Assembly (NCBI GenBank): GCA_905478165.1
Contig: CAJQHK010000017.1
Coordinates: forward strand, 1 to 59,949
Source of the DNA: an uncultured Rickettsiales bacterium
GTDB taxonomy: Bacteria; Pseudomonadota; Alphaproteobacteria; Rickettsiales; UBA1997
Reading direction: 5' to 3'
Length of the DNA stretch: 59,949 bases
The position numbers and the translations under genes are program-made. Below are positions 19,129 through 27,838 of the stretch, one piece after another. The first letter of the stretch is position 1, and every line of letters begins with the position of its first letter. A model generated the notes under the pieces. The model saw nothing but the letters and a program-made list of their open reading frames with translations, was not told the origin of the DNA and searched no databases.

Positions 19129-19779
19129 ATGATTAAGTTAGTCAAATTACTTGCAAGTAAGCAATATTTTGTTACCGCAATTGGTACGGATATTGGTAAA
19201 ACTTATTTCACAACAAGTTTATGCCAAATTTTATTAAATATTGGTCAAAAAGCAAACATTATTAAACCTGTGATTAGTGGTTTTACTTTAAATGATGATT
19301 GTAATGATACACTGACAATATTGGATAGTCTTGGGATGGAAAAGAGTATTGATAATATTGATAAAATATCACCTTTTAGGTTAAAATTACCATTATCTCC
19401 AGATATAGCCTCCAGAGGGGAGGGTGTGGAGTTAAGTTTTGATAAAATTACAGATTTTTGTTTAGATAATATTAAGAAATCAAAAAGAAGTAACGAATTT
19501 TTGTTTATAGAGGGTGCTGGTGGAGTTATGACACCAGTTACGCACGATAAAACATTTGTTGATTTGATGCAAAAATTACCTATCCCTGTAATCTTGATAA
19601 TAAGTAATTATCTAGGATCGATTAGTCACGCTTTGACAGCCATTAAAGTTTTGGAACAATGTAATGTTGATTTGGAATATATTATTTTAAATTTTAGAGA
19701 AGGTATGGAATCGGGAACGGCTTTGGAAATGTTGGAATCTTTAAATAGGTTTACTAATAAGAAGATTATTGTCCTATGA
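19129..19779 (+). CDS. bioD: ATP-dependent dethiobiotin synthetase
   Basis: Forms the ureido ring of dethiobiotin from DAPA, CO2 and ATP. The P-loop is GTDIGKTYFTT (19-29); KPVISGF, LPLSPDIAS and EGAGGVMTP are BioD signatures. 216 residues. No bioA, bioB or bioF is nearby, so a complete pathway cannot be inferred. Its TGA stop overlaps the recO ATG by 4 nt, so these two functionally unrelated genes are translationally coupled. Confidence 0.93.
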   Translation: MIKLVKLLASKQYFVTAIGTDIGKTYFTTSLCQILLNIGQKANIIKPVISGFTLNDDCNDTLTILDSLGMEKSIDNIDKISPFRLKLPLSPDIASRGEGVELSFDKITDFCLDNIKKSKRSNEFLFIEGAGGVMTPVTHDKTFVDLMQKLPIPVILIISNYLGSISHALTAIKVLEQCNVDLEYIILNFREGMESGTALEMLESLNRFTNKKIIVL

Positions 19780-20507
19780 AATTTAGTGACGAAGGAATTA
19801 TTATTTTTGCTAAAAAACATGGAGAAAATTCTCTTATAATTAAAATTCTTTCCAAAGAGAATGGTGTTTGCACTGCTTTTGTTAGGAAGTCTACAAGTCC
19901 CAAGAATTATTCAAAATATCAGATTGGTAATTTAGTTTTTTTTGATTTATATGCCAAAAATAGCGATAGCTTATCTTATGTTCGTGTTGAAAATTTAGCA
20001 TCTTTTGCGTCTAGACATATATTAAGTTTTACTAGATTGAATATAATTACTTTATTTTGCCTAATAATTTCTAAAAATTTTATGGATCAAGATCCTAATA
20101 AGGATTTATTTTCTTCATTTATATTGTTTTTACAATCTTTAGGTCAGGATGATAAGGTTATTTTGGCTAATATTATTAAGTTTGAATTGAAATTGCTTGA
20201 AATATCTGGTTATGGTCTGGACTTATCTTCTTGTGCTGTTACTGGTAAGAAGGATGATTTGTATTTTATCTCGCCAAAGTCTGGTAGGGTAGCTTCTTAT
20301 GAGTCTGGTAAGCCTTACGAAGATAAATTATTTCTTCTAACAAAATTTTTTAAAAACAACCTAATTCTAAGTAAGGATATTAGCGGCGATGATCTTATGG
20401 AGAGTGTAAATATTACTATATTTTTTATGAAAAAATATGATTTACTTAGTGGGGGGTTGATAGATCTTAGTAAGAAAATTAATAAATCTCTCTTAGAGGG
20501 TCTTTAG
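19776..20507 (+). CDS. recO: DNA repair protein RecO
   Basis: RecFOR-pathway protein that loads RecA on gapped DNA. The N-terminal OB fold begins DEGIIIFAKKHGENSLIIKIL, followed by a helical C-terminal domain with the LLEISGYGLDLSSC block. One cysteine of the usual zinc site is visible there (C227-type region, SSCAVTG); the rest of the zinc knuckle is not obvious. 243 residues is normal. It overlaps bioD by 4 nt. Confidence 0.92.
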   Translation: MKFSDEGIIIFAKKHGENSLIIKILSKENGVCTAFVRKSTSPKNYSKYQIGNLVFFDLYAKNSDSLSYVRVENLASFASRHILSFTRLNIITLFCLIISKNFMDQDPNKDLFSSFILFLQSLGQDDKVILANIIKFELKLLEISGYGLDLSSCAVTGKKDDLYFISPKSGRVASYESGKPYEDKLFLLTKFFKNNLILSKDISGDDLMESVNITIFFMKKYDLLSGGLIDLSKKINKSLLEGL

Positions 20508-20607
20508 AAATTTTTACTTTCAATAACTACTTTGAGTATTTTGGAGAAAAGAACGAAGGTGATCTATTAAATTTCTATGTTCTGTGTAAAGGCAGGCTTT
20601 GATATAA

Positions 20608-20916
20608 TTAACTTTGTCTACTCTTTATGTGAAGCATTCTTTCTTTAGCTTCATGAACTCTAGCAATAACTTTATCTATTGCAACCAGGGTATTAGTCTT
20701 TATTTGTTCTGATCGAGGTTGCTTTATGTAATTGATAAATTCTTTGGACATGTCGTCGGCACAATGTTCTAAGGTTTCTATGATAGATTGCACAATTTTA
20801 AACTCGGCATCTCTTTTCAACTCAGGATCTTCGTGAGATAGATCTATTAATTGATCAATGAAATTGTAGTATTTCATGATTTTATTGTAGATATCTTCTT
20901 GTTTGTGGGTTGCCAT
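20608..20916 (-). CDS. Conserved-looking helical protein of unknown function (102 aa)
   Basis: I do not recognise this protein. It reads as continuous amphipathic helix with little hydrophobic core: YNKIMKYYNFIDQLIDL, IVQSIIETLEHCADDM and AIDKVIARVHEAKERML. No signal peptide or membrane segment. It starts 13 bases after carD on the same strand and is probably cotranscribed with it. A helical partner or regulator is possible, but nothing shows this directly. Codon use and the tight spacing support it being real. Confidence 0.7.
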   Translation of the reverse strand: MATHKQEDIYNKIMKYYNFIDQLIDLSHEDPELKRDAEFKIVQSIIETLEHCADDMSKEFINYIKQPRSEQIKTNTLVAIDKVIARVHEAKERMLHIKSRQS

Positions 20917-20929
20917 AATTTAACGATTT

Positions 20930-21592
20930 TTAGTTATCATCATCATTAACCTCATCATCTTCATCAATTATTTCTCCATCAGTATCAGTAACATCTTCGT
21001 CAACCCCTTCTTCGTCAAATTCCTTGTCGAAATCATCATCAATATTAGATGAGCCAAAGGATATCATTTTGTTTTTAGCCTTTGATATAATCTCCTCCTT
21101 TGCTTCATCAATGGAGATGTTTTTAATTAAGGAATATTCGGTTGACAATCTTTCCAGAGCGCTTTCGTAAATTAGTCTTTCACTATATGATCTATCAGCA
21201 TCTGAGATGTCTCTGGTTAGATCCCTAAGGACTTCTGCTAGCAACCTTATGTCACCAGAATTAACTTTGTTCTCATATTCTTGAGCTCTCCTGCTCCACA
21301 TACCTTTTTGCTTTCTTGTTCCACTTTGTAGTATAGAAAGTATTTCACTCATATCCTCCAGCTCTATTAAATGGCGTAAGTTAACTTTGGATGCTTTTTG
21401 ATATGGAATAGTTAGCTTCATATTTTCTACCTCAAAAAAAACAACGATTGTCTTTATTTTTTGATTAAGAATGGTCATTTCTTTAATTTCCACTACCTTA
21501 CCTACTCCATGACTAGGGTAAACTACATAATTTCCAGTCTTGAATGTTGCTTTTTTTGTACCCGAGGTGTTTTTTCTTTGCTCCACTATCAT
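20930..21592 (-). CDS. CarD-family transcriptional regulator with acidic tail
   Basis: Residues about 17-70 (FKTGNYVVYPSHGVGKVVEI...) form the CarD/RID domain that binds the RNA polymerase beta subunit, and about 75-175 the helical DNA-contacting domain (MWSRRAQEYENKVNSGD). CarD proteins stabilise open complexes, notably at rRNA promoters. The last 35 residues (from about 186) are almost entirely Asp and Glu with a few hydrophobics, an extension beyond the usual 160-175-residue length. The gene is upstream of the 102-residue helical protein and faces away from the M23 peptidase. Confidence 0.92.
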   Translation of the reverse strand: MIVEQRKNTSGTKKATFKTGNYVVYPSHGVGKVVEIKEMTILNQKIKTIVVFFEVENMKLTIPYQKASKVNLRHLIELEDMSEILSILQSGTRKQKGMWSRRAQEYENKVNSGDIRLLAEVLRDLTRDISDADRSYSERLIYESALERLSTEYSLIKNISIDEAKEEIISKAKNKMISFGSSNIDDDFDKEFDEEGVDEDVTDTDGEIIDEDDEVNDDDN

Positions 21593-21668
21593 TTTGCAAT
21601 TTAAAATAAAATAAACTAAACTAAGCTAGTACTTTAGCATTGGGATTTAAGAGTTGCAATTTAAAATT

Positions 21669-23030
21669 ATGAGTAAAGCCACCTTTTTTAAATTCAAGGT
21701 CAAACATTACGTAGAAAGATTATTAGATTACAAACTATTTGATCTTATCGCCTCATCTATTGTTATTTTACTAATCATATTACATCTTTTTTTATACTCT
21801 ACTCAAAAAGAAGATAATTATCAGAAAAGTGACGAATATAAAAATATAGAAGTTAGTTTATCTGAAGATTTTAATTTTTTTCTTAACACTAATCATCTTA
21901 TCAATTATAAGATAAAGAAAAAAGACACAATTATCAAGATTTTATCTGATATAGGTATTTCCGATAATGAAATTTTTGATATCCTTAAGGTGATGAGGGA
22001 AAAAATTAACCCTAAATCAATTGTTGTTGGACAAAATTTAATTTTAAAATACCATGTCAAAAAAAGTTACAAAGACATAATAAATGAAAATAAGGAGGCG
22101 GAAGAGAGTAGTATTTTAAATGAACTAATTATTAAAGTTGATTCCGAAACTCAAATTGCCATAATTAGACAATCTGATGATTCCTATCTATCTTTTAAGG
22201 TAGAAAAAGAGCTCAACAAAAAGATAGTTAAATACGACTTTATAATAAATAATAGTCTTTTTTTTGATGGTCAAAAATTTGGGGTGCCCACAAATACCAT
22301 GATCAATATTATCAATTTATATAGTTTTGATGTTGATTTTCAGAGGGATATCAGGGCTGGTGATCGAGTTGAAATATTATTAGAAAATTTTTACGATCAA
22401 GATGGTGAATTCGTTAAAAATGGTAACATATTATTTTCATCCCTGACTTTACGTAAAAAACCAGTTGATATCTATTTATTTAATAATGGTAAGTCTAATC
22501 AGTATTTAAGTAAAGATGGAAGGTCGATTAAAAAATCTCTTTTAAAAACCCCAATTAACGGAGCGAGACTTTCTTCTGGCTTTGGCCTTAGGCGTCACCC
22601 AGTTTTAAAATATACTAAAATGCATCGGGGTCTTGATTTTGCGGCCCCACGTGGCACTCCAATTTTTGCAGCAGGTAATGGTGCCATAACATACCGCGGA
22701 AGAAGGGGTGCTTATGGAAATTTTATATTAATTAAGCATAATAATGGTTATGAAACGGCCTACGCTCACTTAAATAGATTCAATAATAAGTTCAAAAAAG
22801 GATCTAGAGTGGAGCAGGGGGATGTGATTGGTTATGTCGGCACAACTGGTCGTTCAACTGGTCCACATTTACATTATGAGATTAGAAAAAATGGCAAAAG
22901 AGTAGATCCTAGTAGAATAAAAACTATTATAAGTAAAAAATTGCCTAAGAAGGGTTTGAAAAAATTCTTTGAGCAGAAAAATTACATAGACTCCCTTCGC
23001 ACCATCACCTCTAATCAAAATCTTTTTTAA
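21669..23030 (+). CDS. M23 family metallopeptidase (murein endopeptidase-like)
   Basis: Cell-wall DD-endopeptidase type. A transmembrane anchor (about residues 27-47) is followed by a LysM/OapA-like domain (YKIKKKDTIIKILSDIGIS) and a C-terminal M23 domain. Zinc ligands are H and D in HRGLDF and the second H of HLHYE, with a catalytic H in YAHLN. The ATG at 21669 is chosen over a TTG at 21654 that adds only 5 residues. Overall layout matches MepM/YebA-like enzymes that open peptidoglycan for growth. No degenerate ligand, so it is probably an active enzyme. Confidence 0.92.
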   Translation: MSKATFFKFKVKHYVERLLDYKLFDLIASSIVILLIILHLFLYSTQKEDNYQKSDEYKNIEVSLSEDFNFFLNTNHLINYKIKKKDTIIKILSDIGISDNEIFDILKVMREKINPKSIVVGQNLILKYHVKKSYKDIINENKEAEESSILNELIIKVDSETQIAIIRQSDDSYLSFKVEKELNKKIVKYDFIINNSLFFDGQKFGVPTNTMINIINLYSFDVDFQRDIRAGDRVEILLENFYDQDGEFVKNGNILFSSLTLRKKPVDIYLFNNGKSNQYLSKDGRSIKKSLLKTPINGARLSSGFGLRRHPVLKYTKMHRGLDFAAPRGTPIFAAGNGAITYRGRRGAYGNFILIKHNNGYETAYAHLNRFNNKFKKGSRVEQGDVIGYVGTTGRSTGPHLHYEIRKNGKRVDPSRIKTIISKKLPKKGLKKFFEQKNYIDSLRTITSNQNLF

Positions 23031-23093
23031 AGCAATACCGGTACCAAGGTCCATGTTAAAAGCTATGTTAAAAATTAAAATATATATTAAGAT

Positions 23094-23906
23094 ATGATAG
23101 ATTGTAATTCAAAAATATTATTTTTTGGTTGTGGTAAGATGGGTTCAGCTATTTTACAAAACTTTTTAGATAAAAATATAGATCCAAAAAATATCACCAT
23201 AATTGATCCATTAATAAAAAATAAAATTATTAACATTAATTATTTTTCTTCTGTTACACAGGTTTCTGATGATCACAGGTTTGATTTAGTTATTTTTGCA
23301 TTTAAGCCTCAAGAAGCGGATAAGATTTTGTCACAAATCATTAAATATAACATTTTTTGTCAAAATACTATTTTTGTTTCAATTCTAGCTGGTATAAGGA
23401 TTGAGTTTTTTGCTAATTTTCTTGGACAAGAAGCAAAAATTATTCGTATTATGCCAAATTTACCAATGGCAATAGGCGAGGGTATCTCTGCTTTTGTTGC
23501 TAATAATCACTTAGGAGTGGACGAAGTTAAGTCTGTAATGGGTTTTTGGTCAAAAAACTTAACATTGAAGTCGGAAAAAGAAATTGATTTATTTACTGCA
23601 ATCGCCGGAAGTGGTCCAGCTTATTTGTTTTTATTTGCTAAGGAATTAATTGAAGTTGCTAAAAAATCTGGAATTGAAGATGTAGATGCAAGAAAAATGG
23701 TAGTGCAAATGCTCTATGGATCTTCTAAAATGCTTCTTGATAAAAAGTTTGATATTGTAGATTTGATTGATTCGGTAACAAGTAAAGGTGGCACAACAGA
23801 AGCTGGTTTAAATGAGTTTTATAAGGGAGGTTTTAAGGAATTAATTGAAAGGGTTGTTGAGGCGGCTTGTAGCAAATCTAAGGAATTGGGGTTGTCGCAA
23901 AAATAA
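23094..23906 (+). CDS. proC: Pyrroline-5-carboxylate reductase
   Basis: Last step of proline synthesis, NAD(P)H dependent. The N-terminal Rossmann motif is FFGCGKMGSAIL (10-21); IMPNLPMAIGEG, GSGPAYLFLF and VTSKGGTTEAGL are diagnostic. 270 residues is normal. proA and proB are not in the window. The stop codon lies inside the left arm of a large nested hairpin. Confidence 0.96.
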   Translation: MIDCNSKILFFGCGKMGSAILQNFLDKNIDPKNITIIDPLIKNKIININYFSSVTQVSDDHRFDLVIFAFKPQEADKILSQIIKYNIFCQNTIFVSILAGIRIEFFANFLGQEAKIIRIMPNLPMAIGEGISAFVANNHLGVDEVKSVMGFWSKNLTLKSEKEIDLFTAIAGSGPAYLFLFAKELIEVAKKSGIEDVDARKMVVQMLYGSSKMLLDKKFDIVDLIDSVTSKGGTTEAGLNEFYKGGFKELIERVVEAACSKSKELGLSQK

Positions 23907-24017
23907 CTTATATATTTAACTTCATCTTTTTGCTTTGAATCTTGAGGCAGTCAGATGTGACTATGATTAAAAGCAAAATCTAAAAACCAAGGTATTTTAT
24001 TAAATATATAAGTTATT
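23902..24017 (+). terminator. Nested 116-nt hairpin between proC and tRNA-Glu
   Basis: Three coaxial stems: an outer perfect 17-bp arm AATAACTTATATATTTA (23902-23918) with TAAATATATAAGTTATT (24001-24017); a middle stem around TTTTGCTTTGAATC (23928-23941) and GATTAAAAGCAAAA (23965-23978); and an inner AGTCA/TGACT (23949-23953/23958-23962). It overlaps the proC stop codon. It sits between convergent proC and tRNA-Glu, so a bidirectional terminator is likely, but its size also fits a small mobile palindromic element. Confidence 0.55.
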
Positions 24018-24126
24018 CTTGTGATAACCCTTAGGAGATCCTTAAAATAATATCATTAAATCGCAGCATTATATTTATTGGTAATGTGTAGTTTTTGGTA
24101 ATTGTGCTGTTTTGGCCAGATATTAC

Positions 24127-24201
24127 TGGTGACCCCTACGGGATTTGAACCCGTATCTCCACCGTGAAAGGGTGGCATCCTAACCATTAGACGAAGGGGC
24201 C
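24127..24201 (-). tRNA. tRNA-Glu (anticodon TTC), CCA encoded
   Basis: The reverse complement begins GGCCCCTTCGTCTAATGG and ends with GGGGTCA followed by an encoded CCA. The anticodon loop CTTTCAC gives TTC, the T arm contains GGGTTCAAATCCC, and the 7-bp acceptor stem closes with one G-U pair. It is a single tRNA gene with about 110 bases to the proC hairpin and 224 to trxB. Confidence 0.97.
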
Positions 24202-24425
24202 GGAAGTAATTATAGAATATACCTACTGATTGAGGTAGAAAGTAATTTTATTTGTTAGTTTTAACAAATCAACTAATTAATTTTATTACACAATTGCAAG
24301 ATAGATGTAAGTCTCTAAAAATTTGCTAATTTCATTCAAAATCTAAAATTCGAGTAAATTTTTTATAGATTTTTATCAATATTGCATTATGATTTTGTTA
24401 TATTTAATTAATGATATTTTTATTT

Positions 24426-25364
24426 ATGACGAGTTACAAAACAAAAATTCTTATTTTAGGCTCTGGTTCTGCTGGTCTGACTGCTGCAATCTATGCTGCC
24501 AGAGCAAATTTAAAGCCAATTTTAGTTAGTGGCATACAGCCTGGTGGACAATTGACCATCACAACTGATGTTGAAAATTATCCAGGATTTGCTGATGTTG
24601 TTCAAGGTCCGTGGCTTATGGAGCAAATGGAAGAACAGGCTAAAAAAGTTGGTACCGAAATCATCTCTGATCATATTAAGGAAGTTAATTTTTCTAAAAG
24701 GCCATTCATTTTAGAGGGTGAATCTGGCGATACATATGAGGCTGAAACTTTAGTTATCTCAACTGGAGCTGCCGCTAAGTGGTTAGGATTGGAATCTGAG
24801 CAAAAGTTTCAAGGTTTTGGTGTTTCTGGTTGCGCTACTTGCGACGGCTTCTTCTTTAAAGATAAGGAAGTTATTGTTGTTGGTGGTGGTAATGCCGCTT
24901 CAGAAGAAGCTCTTTATTTAACCAATCATTGTAAAAAAGTTTATTTAGTTCATAGGAGAGACTCTCTTCGTTCAGAAAAAATCATTCAAGATCGTATTTT
25001 TGCTAATGACAAGATTGAAATGATTTGGAATCATCAATTGCTTGAGGTGTTGGGTGATGAAAATCCAAAAAATGTTACTGGAGCAATTTTAGAAAATACT
25101 CAAAATGGAGAGAGGAAGGAGATGAAAATTGATGGTATTTTTATTGCCATTGGTCATAAGCCGGCAACATCTATTTTTAAAAATAGTGGTATAGATCTTG
25201 ATAAGGAGGGGTATGTTATAACACAGCCTGGCACAAGTTTTACTAATATTGAGGGGATTTATGCTGCTGGTGATGTGCAAGATAAAATTTATCGTCAAGC
25301 TGTTACTGCCGCTGGTTCTGGATGTATGGCCGCTCTTGATGCTGAAAGATTTTTAAATGGTTAA
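24426..25364 (+). CDS. trxB: Thioredoxin reductase
   Basis: FAD- and NADPH-dependent reductase of thioredoxin. The FAD motif GSGSAGLTAA (about 11-20), redox CATC in SGCATCDGFFF, the NADPH motif VGGGNAASEEA and the C-terminal GIYAAGDVQD are all present. The ATG at 24426 (MTSYKTK) gives the usual 312 residues; an ATG at 24411 would add MIFLF. It is monocistronic, transcribed away from tRNA-Glu. Confidence 0.97.
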   Translation: MTSYKTKILILGSGSAGLTAAIYAARANLKPILVSGIQPGGQLTITTDVENYPGFADVVQGPWLMEQMEEQAKKVGTEIISDHIKEVNFSKRPFILEGESGDTYEAETLVISTGAAAKWLGLESEQKFQGFGVSGCATCDGFFFKDKEVIVVGGGNAASEEALYLTNHCKKVYLVHRRDSLRSEKIIQDRIFANDKIEMIWNHQLLEVLGDENPKNVTGAILENTQNGERKEMKIDGIFIAIGHKPATSIFKNSGIDLDKEGYVITQPGTSFTNIEGIYAAGDVQDKIYRQAVTAAGSGCMAALDAERFLNG

Positions 25365-25601
25365 AAGACATTTGAAAAACCTAGATTATACCAAAATTTA
25401 CCTATAGTGCAGCATCTATACTTCTTATTTTTGGACAAAAATTATCATAAAATTTAGCTAAATATATTCTGATACTAAGTATAAATTTAATAATAAATTT
25501 CTGACCTAAGATAATTTACCTAAATTCTTCATTTTCAAAGATGCTAAGGTTGTTGGATATCTATTTCTCTATTTTTTGTCAGGATCTAAAAGTTGCCCTT
25601 C

Positions 25602-26120
25602 TTACTTCGGGGCGGATTTTGATATTATGTTACAGATTGCTTGACAACAAATACCCTCCCTCCTTCCTAAAAATCCCATTTTCTCACAAGTTGTGGCCTT
25701 AATATTTATCTGATCCAAGTCAATTTCTAAAATTTTTGTTAATTTTTCTTTTATTTTGACTTTATGGTTAGAAATTTTTGGCTCTTCGCAAATAATCGTT
25801 AAATCGATATTGACTATTTTGTAATAATTTTTTGTTAGCAACCGCTTAATCTCTAGAAGCATTAATGATGAGTCGACATCTTTCCATTTTAGATCATTAT
25901 CTGGAAAATATTCTCCAATATCACCTTTTGCCATAGCGCCTAAAAGAGCGTCAATAATTGCATGAATGACTACGTCACCATCAGAATGAGCAATGATTTT
26001 TCTAGGAAAATCTATGTCAATTCCGCCAATTTTGATAAAATTATTTTCTAATTTTTTATTAGAAAATTTATGAATATCAATTCCGATACCAGATCTAACA
26101 AAATTTTCTTGCTCTGTCAT
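25602..26120 (-). CDS. ispF: 2-C-methyl-D-erythritol 2,4-cyclodiphosphate synthase
   Basis: MEP-pathway step 5. The zinc ligands are D15 and H17 in GIGIDIHKF, with a third His later; AHSDGDVVIHAIIDALLGA and DIGEYFPD are signatures. 172 residues is slightly long owing to a short N-terminal extension. Its start lies 26 nt inside ispD. ispD and ispF are separate, overlapping genes here, whereas many alphaproteobacteria carry an ispDF fusion. Confidence 0.96.
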   Translation of the reverse strand: MTEQENFVRSGIGIDIHKFSNKKLENNFIKIGGIDIDFPRKIIAHSDGDVVIHAIIDALLGAMAKGDIGEYFPDNDLKWKDVDSSLMLLEIKRLLTKNYYKIVNIDLTIICEEPKISNHKVKIKEKLTKILEIDLDQINIKATTCEKMGFLGRREGICCQAICNIISKSAPK

Positions 26121-26754
26121 AATCTTCTTTATTGGTTATTTTAAAATTATTTATATCGCCAGGAACTATACCAATTATAACTTTTTCTTTTTCGCAAAGA
26201 GAAGAGTCGTCAGTGAATTTTTGATTTTGATATTTCCGATGTAATTTTAATATTAATTGATAATTAAATCCCTGAGGGGTTTGGGCTAGATGAATGTTTT
26301 CTCTGTCAATGGTATTGATAATTACTCCATTTTCAATTTTTTTAATAGTGTCGCTAACTAAAATTGTTGGAATTGCTGCTTTATTTTTGTCTAATTTTAG
26401 AATGAGATTGTCGATTACTTCTTTTGTAGCAAATGGTCTAGCACTATCATGAATTAAAACCAAGTCAGGATTTAAATTTTGAATTTTTTCAAGAGCTAAT
26501 CTGACGGAATCTTGCCTTTCGGTGCCACCAAAAACTGGTTCTAAGATTTTTAAATCAGAGATTGTGTTTTGATATAAATCAAGATCATCCTTATTGATGG
26601 CGCAAATTATATTAGAAATTTGCGAGTGATTCTTAAAGGTAGTGATACAATGATGTAAAATTGTTTTATTTTGTAATGGTAAATATTGCTTTGGAATGTC
26701 GGATTTCATTCTATTGCCGGTACCAGCTGCAACAATTATGGCAATTATTTTCAT
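26095..26754 (-). CDS. ispD: 2-C-methyl-D-erythritol 4-phosphate cytidylyltransferase
   Basis: MEP-pathway step 3. The nucleotide-binding N-terminus is IIVAAGTGNRMKSDIPKQYL (5-24); LIHDSARPF and QTPQGF are conserved. 219 residues. It follows tolR by 2 bases and overlaps ispF by 26 nt, in a lolA-tolR-ispD-ispF unit. Confidence 0.95.
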   Translation of the reverse strand: MKIIAIIVAAGTGNRMKSDIPKQYLPLQNKTILHHCITTFKNHSQISNIICAINKDDLDLYQNTISDLKILEPVFGGTERQDSVRLALEKIQNLNPDLVLIHDSARPFATKEVIDNLILKLDKNKAAIPTILVSDTIKKIENGVIINTIDRENIHLAQTPQGFNYQLILKLHRKYQNQKFTDDSSLCEKEKVIIGIVPGDINNFKITNKEDYDRARKFC

Positions 26755-26756
26755 GA

Positions 26757-27164
26757 TTAAATTTCAGTAATTAATGAAGCGGAACTAAAGCCAGTATCGT
26801 TAATTTTTTTAATAATATCCATTATCGTGCCATAATTTAAACTTTTATCAGCTTTAATAAAAATTTTACTATTTAAATTATTATTAGTGAGTTTTTTTAA
26901 TTTTGCACCGAGAGCTCTTAGTTTAACTTTTTTATTTTCAAGATATATTAGGCCATTTTTTTTGACTGTGATTATTACTTTATTTTCTTGATAGGGATTT
27001 GATTTTTTGTCCGATCCTTTTGGTAGATCTACTTTAATATTGCCATTAAGTAAGGGAGCCGAGACCATAAAAATTATTAGCAGTACTAAAAGTACATCTA
27101 CAAAAGGTGTGACATTAATGTCGCTTATTATTTTTCTTCTACTTCTTTTGCTGCCTCTTCTCAT
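26757..27164 (-). CDS. tolR: TolR/ExbD-family biopolymer transport protein
   Basis: One transmembrane helix with the proton-pathway Asp (D23 in [17 protein letters not shown]), then a periplasmic domain of about 90 residues. 135 residues is normal. It overlaps the upstream lolA-like gene by 4 nt and precedes ispD by 2. The partner-type gene tolQ is at 44.3 kb rather than adjacent, so TolR versus ExbD is decided only by general similarity. Confidence 0.85.
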   Translation of the reverse strand: MRRGSKRSRRKIISDINVTPFVDVLLVLLIIFMVSAPLLNGNIKVDLPKGSDKKSNPYQENKVIITVKKNGLIYLENKKVKLRALGAKLKKLTNNNLNSKIFIKADKSLNYGTIMDIIKKINDTGFSSASLITEI

Positions 27165-27775
27165 TTTGGTAAATTGGAATTTCTAATAATAAATTTATTT
27201 GAAGAAATTATTGATTTATAGTTGGTATTTTTAAATGAAATATCTGTGATTTGATCAAGGTCGTTTTTAACGCGCATTTTTAAAAATGATAGCGGATTTT
27301 TATTAAAAATTAAATAAAATATTCCAGCTTCTTTGCGATTTTTTTTGCGGATTGATATAATATACCTTTCTCCATCATCTTTAAAGTCAAGTAATTCAAT
27401 GTCTTTTGCAGAAAATGAAATATTTTTACGAGTCAAAAATGATGCCGGTGTACTACCTGTTGGGAAGCTGGAGTTTTCTTCTAGCTCTAGATCTGAATAG
27501 GATAATATATTATTGTTGACGATAATTAAGATAGGAATTTCTTCATCATATTCAATTCTCATTTTTCCGGGGCGAGAGAGGAAAAATTTACCATAATTAA
27601 TATCTCCTTCTGGTGATGTTTGAATAAAATCAGATGTCAAATATTTAATATTATTTAGATAATTTTCAATTTTTTTTAATTTAATTTTATTTTTTTCCAA
27701 TAGATCACTAGCCATGAGGCTGGATGATAAAATAAAACAACAAGCAAAATATATTATTAACTTAACTTTTAACAT
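27161..27775 (-). CDS. lolA: Outer-membrane lipoprotein carrier protein LolA-like
   Basis: Periplasmic chaperone carrying lipoproteins to the outer membrane. From the ATG at 27775 there is a signal peptide ([20 protein letters not shown]), then a LolA-like domain: [20 protein letters not shown], the typical [15 protein letters not shown], and a C-terminal beta region. The longer GTG start at 27811 would put an extension before the signal peptide and leave only 27 bases to the divergent transporter, so it is disfavoured. It heads the lolA-tolR-ispD-ispF unit. No lolCDE is adjacent. Confidence 0.85.
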   Translation of the reverse strand: MLKVKLIIYFACCFILSSSLMASDLLEKNKIKLKKIENYLNNIKYLTSDFIQTSPEGDINYGKFFLSRPGKMRIEYDEEIPILIIVNNNILSYSDLELEENSSFPTGSTPASFLTRKNISFSAKDIELLDFKDDGERYIISIRKKNRKEAGIFYLIFNKNPLSFLKMRVKNDLDQITDISFKNTNYKSIISSNKFIIRNSNLPK

Positions 27776-27838
27776 TTTTGAATTAATATTATTGATCAAC
27801 TGAAATCTCACTATCGAAATATATTAAATAGTATCATT

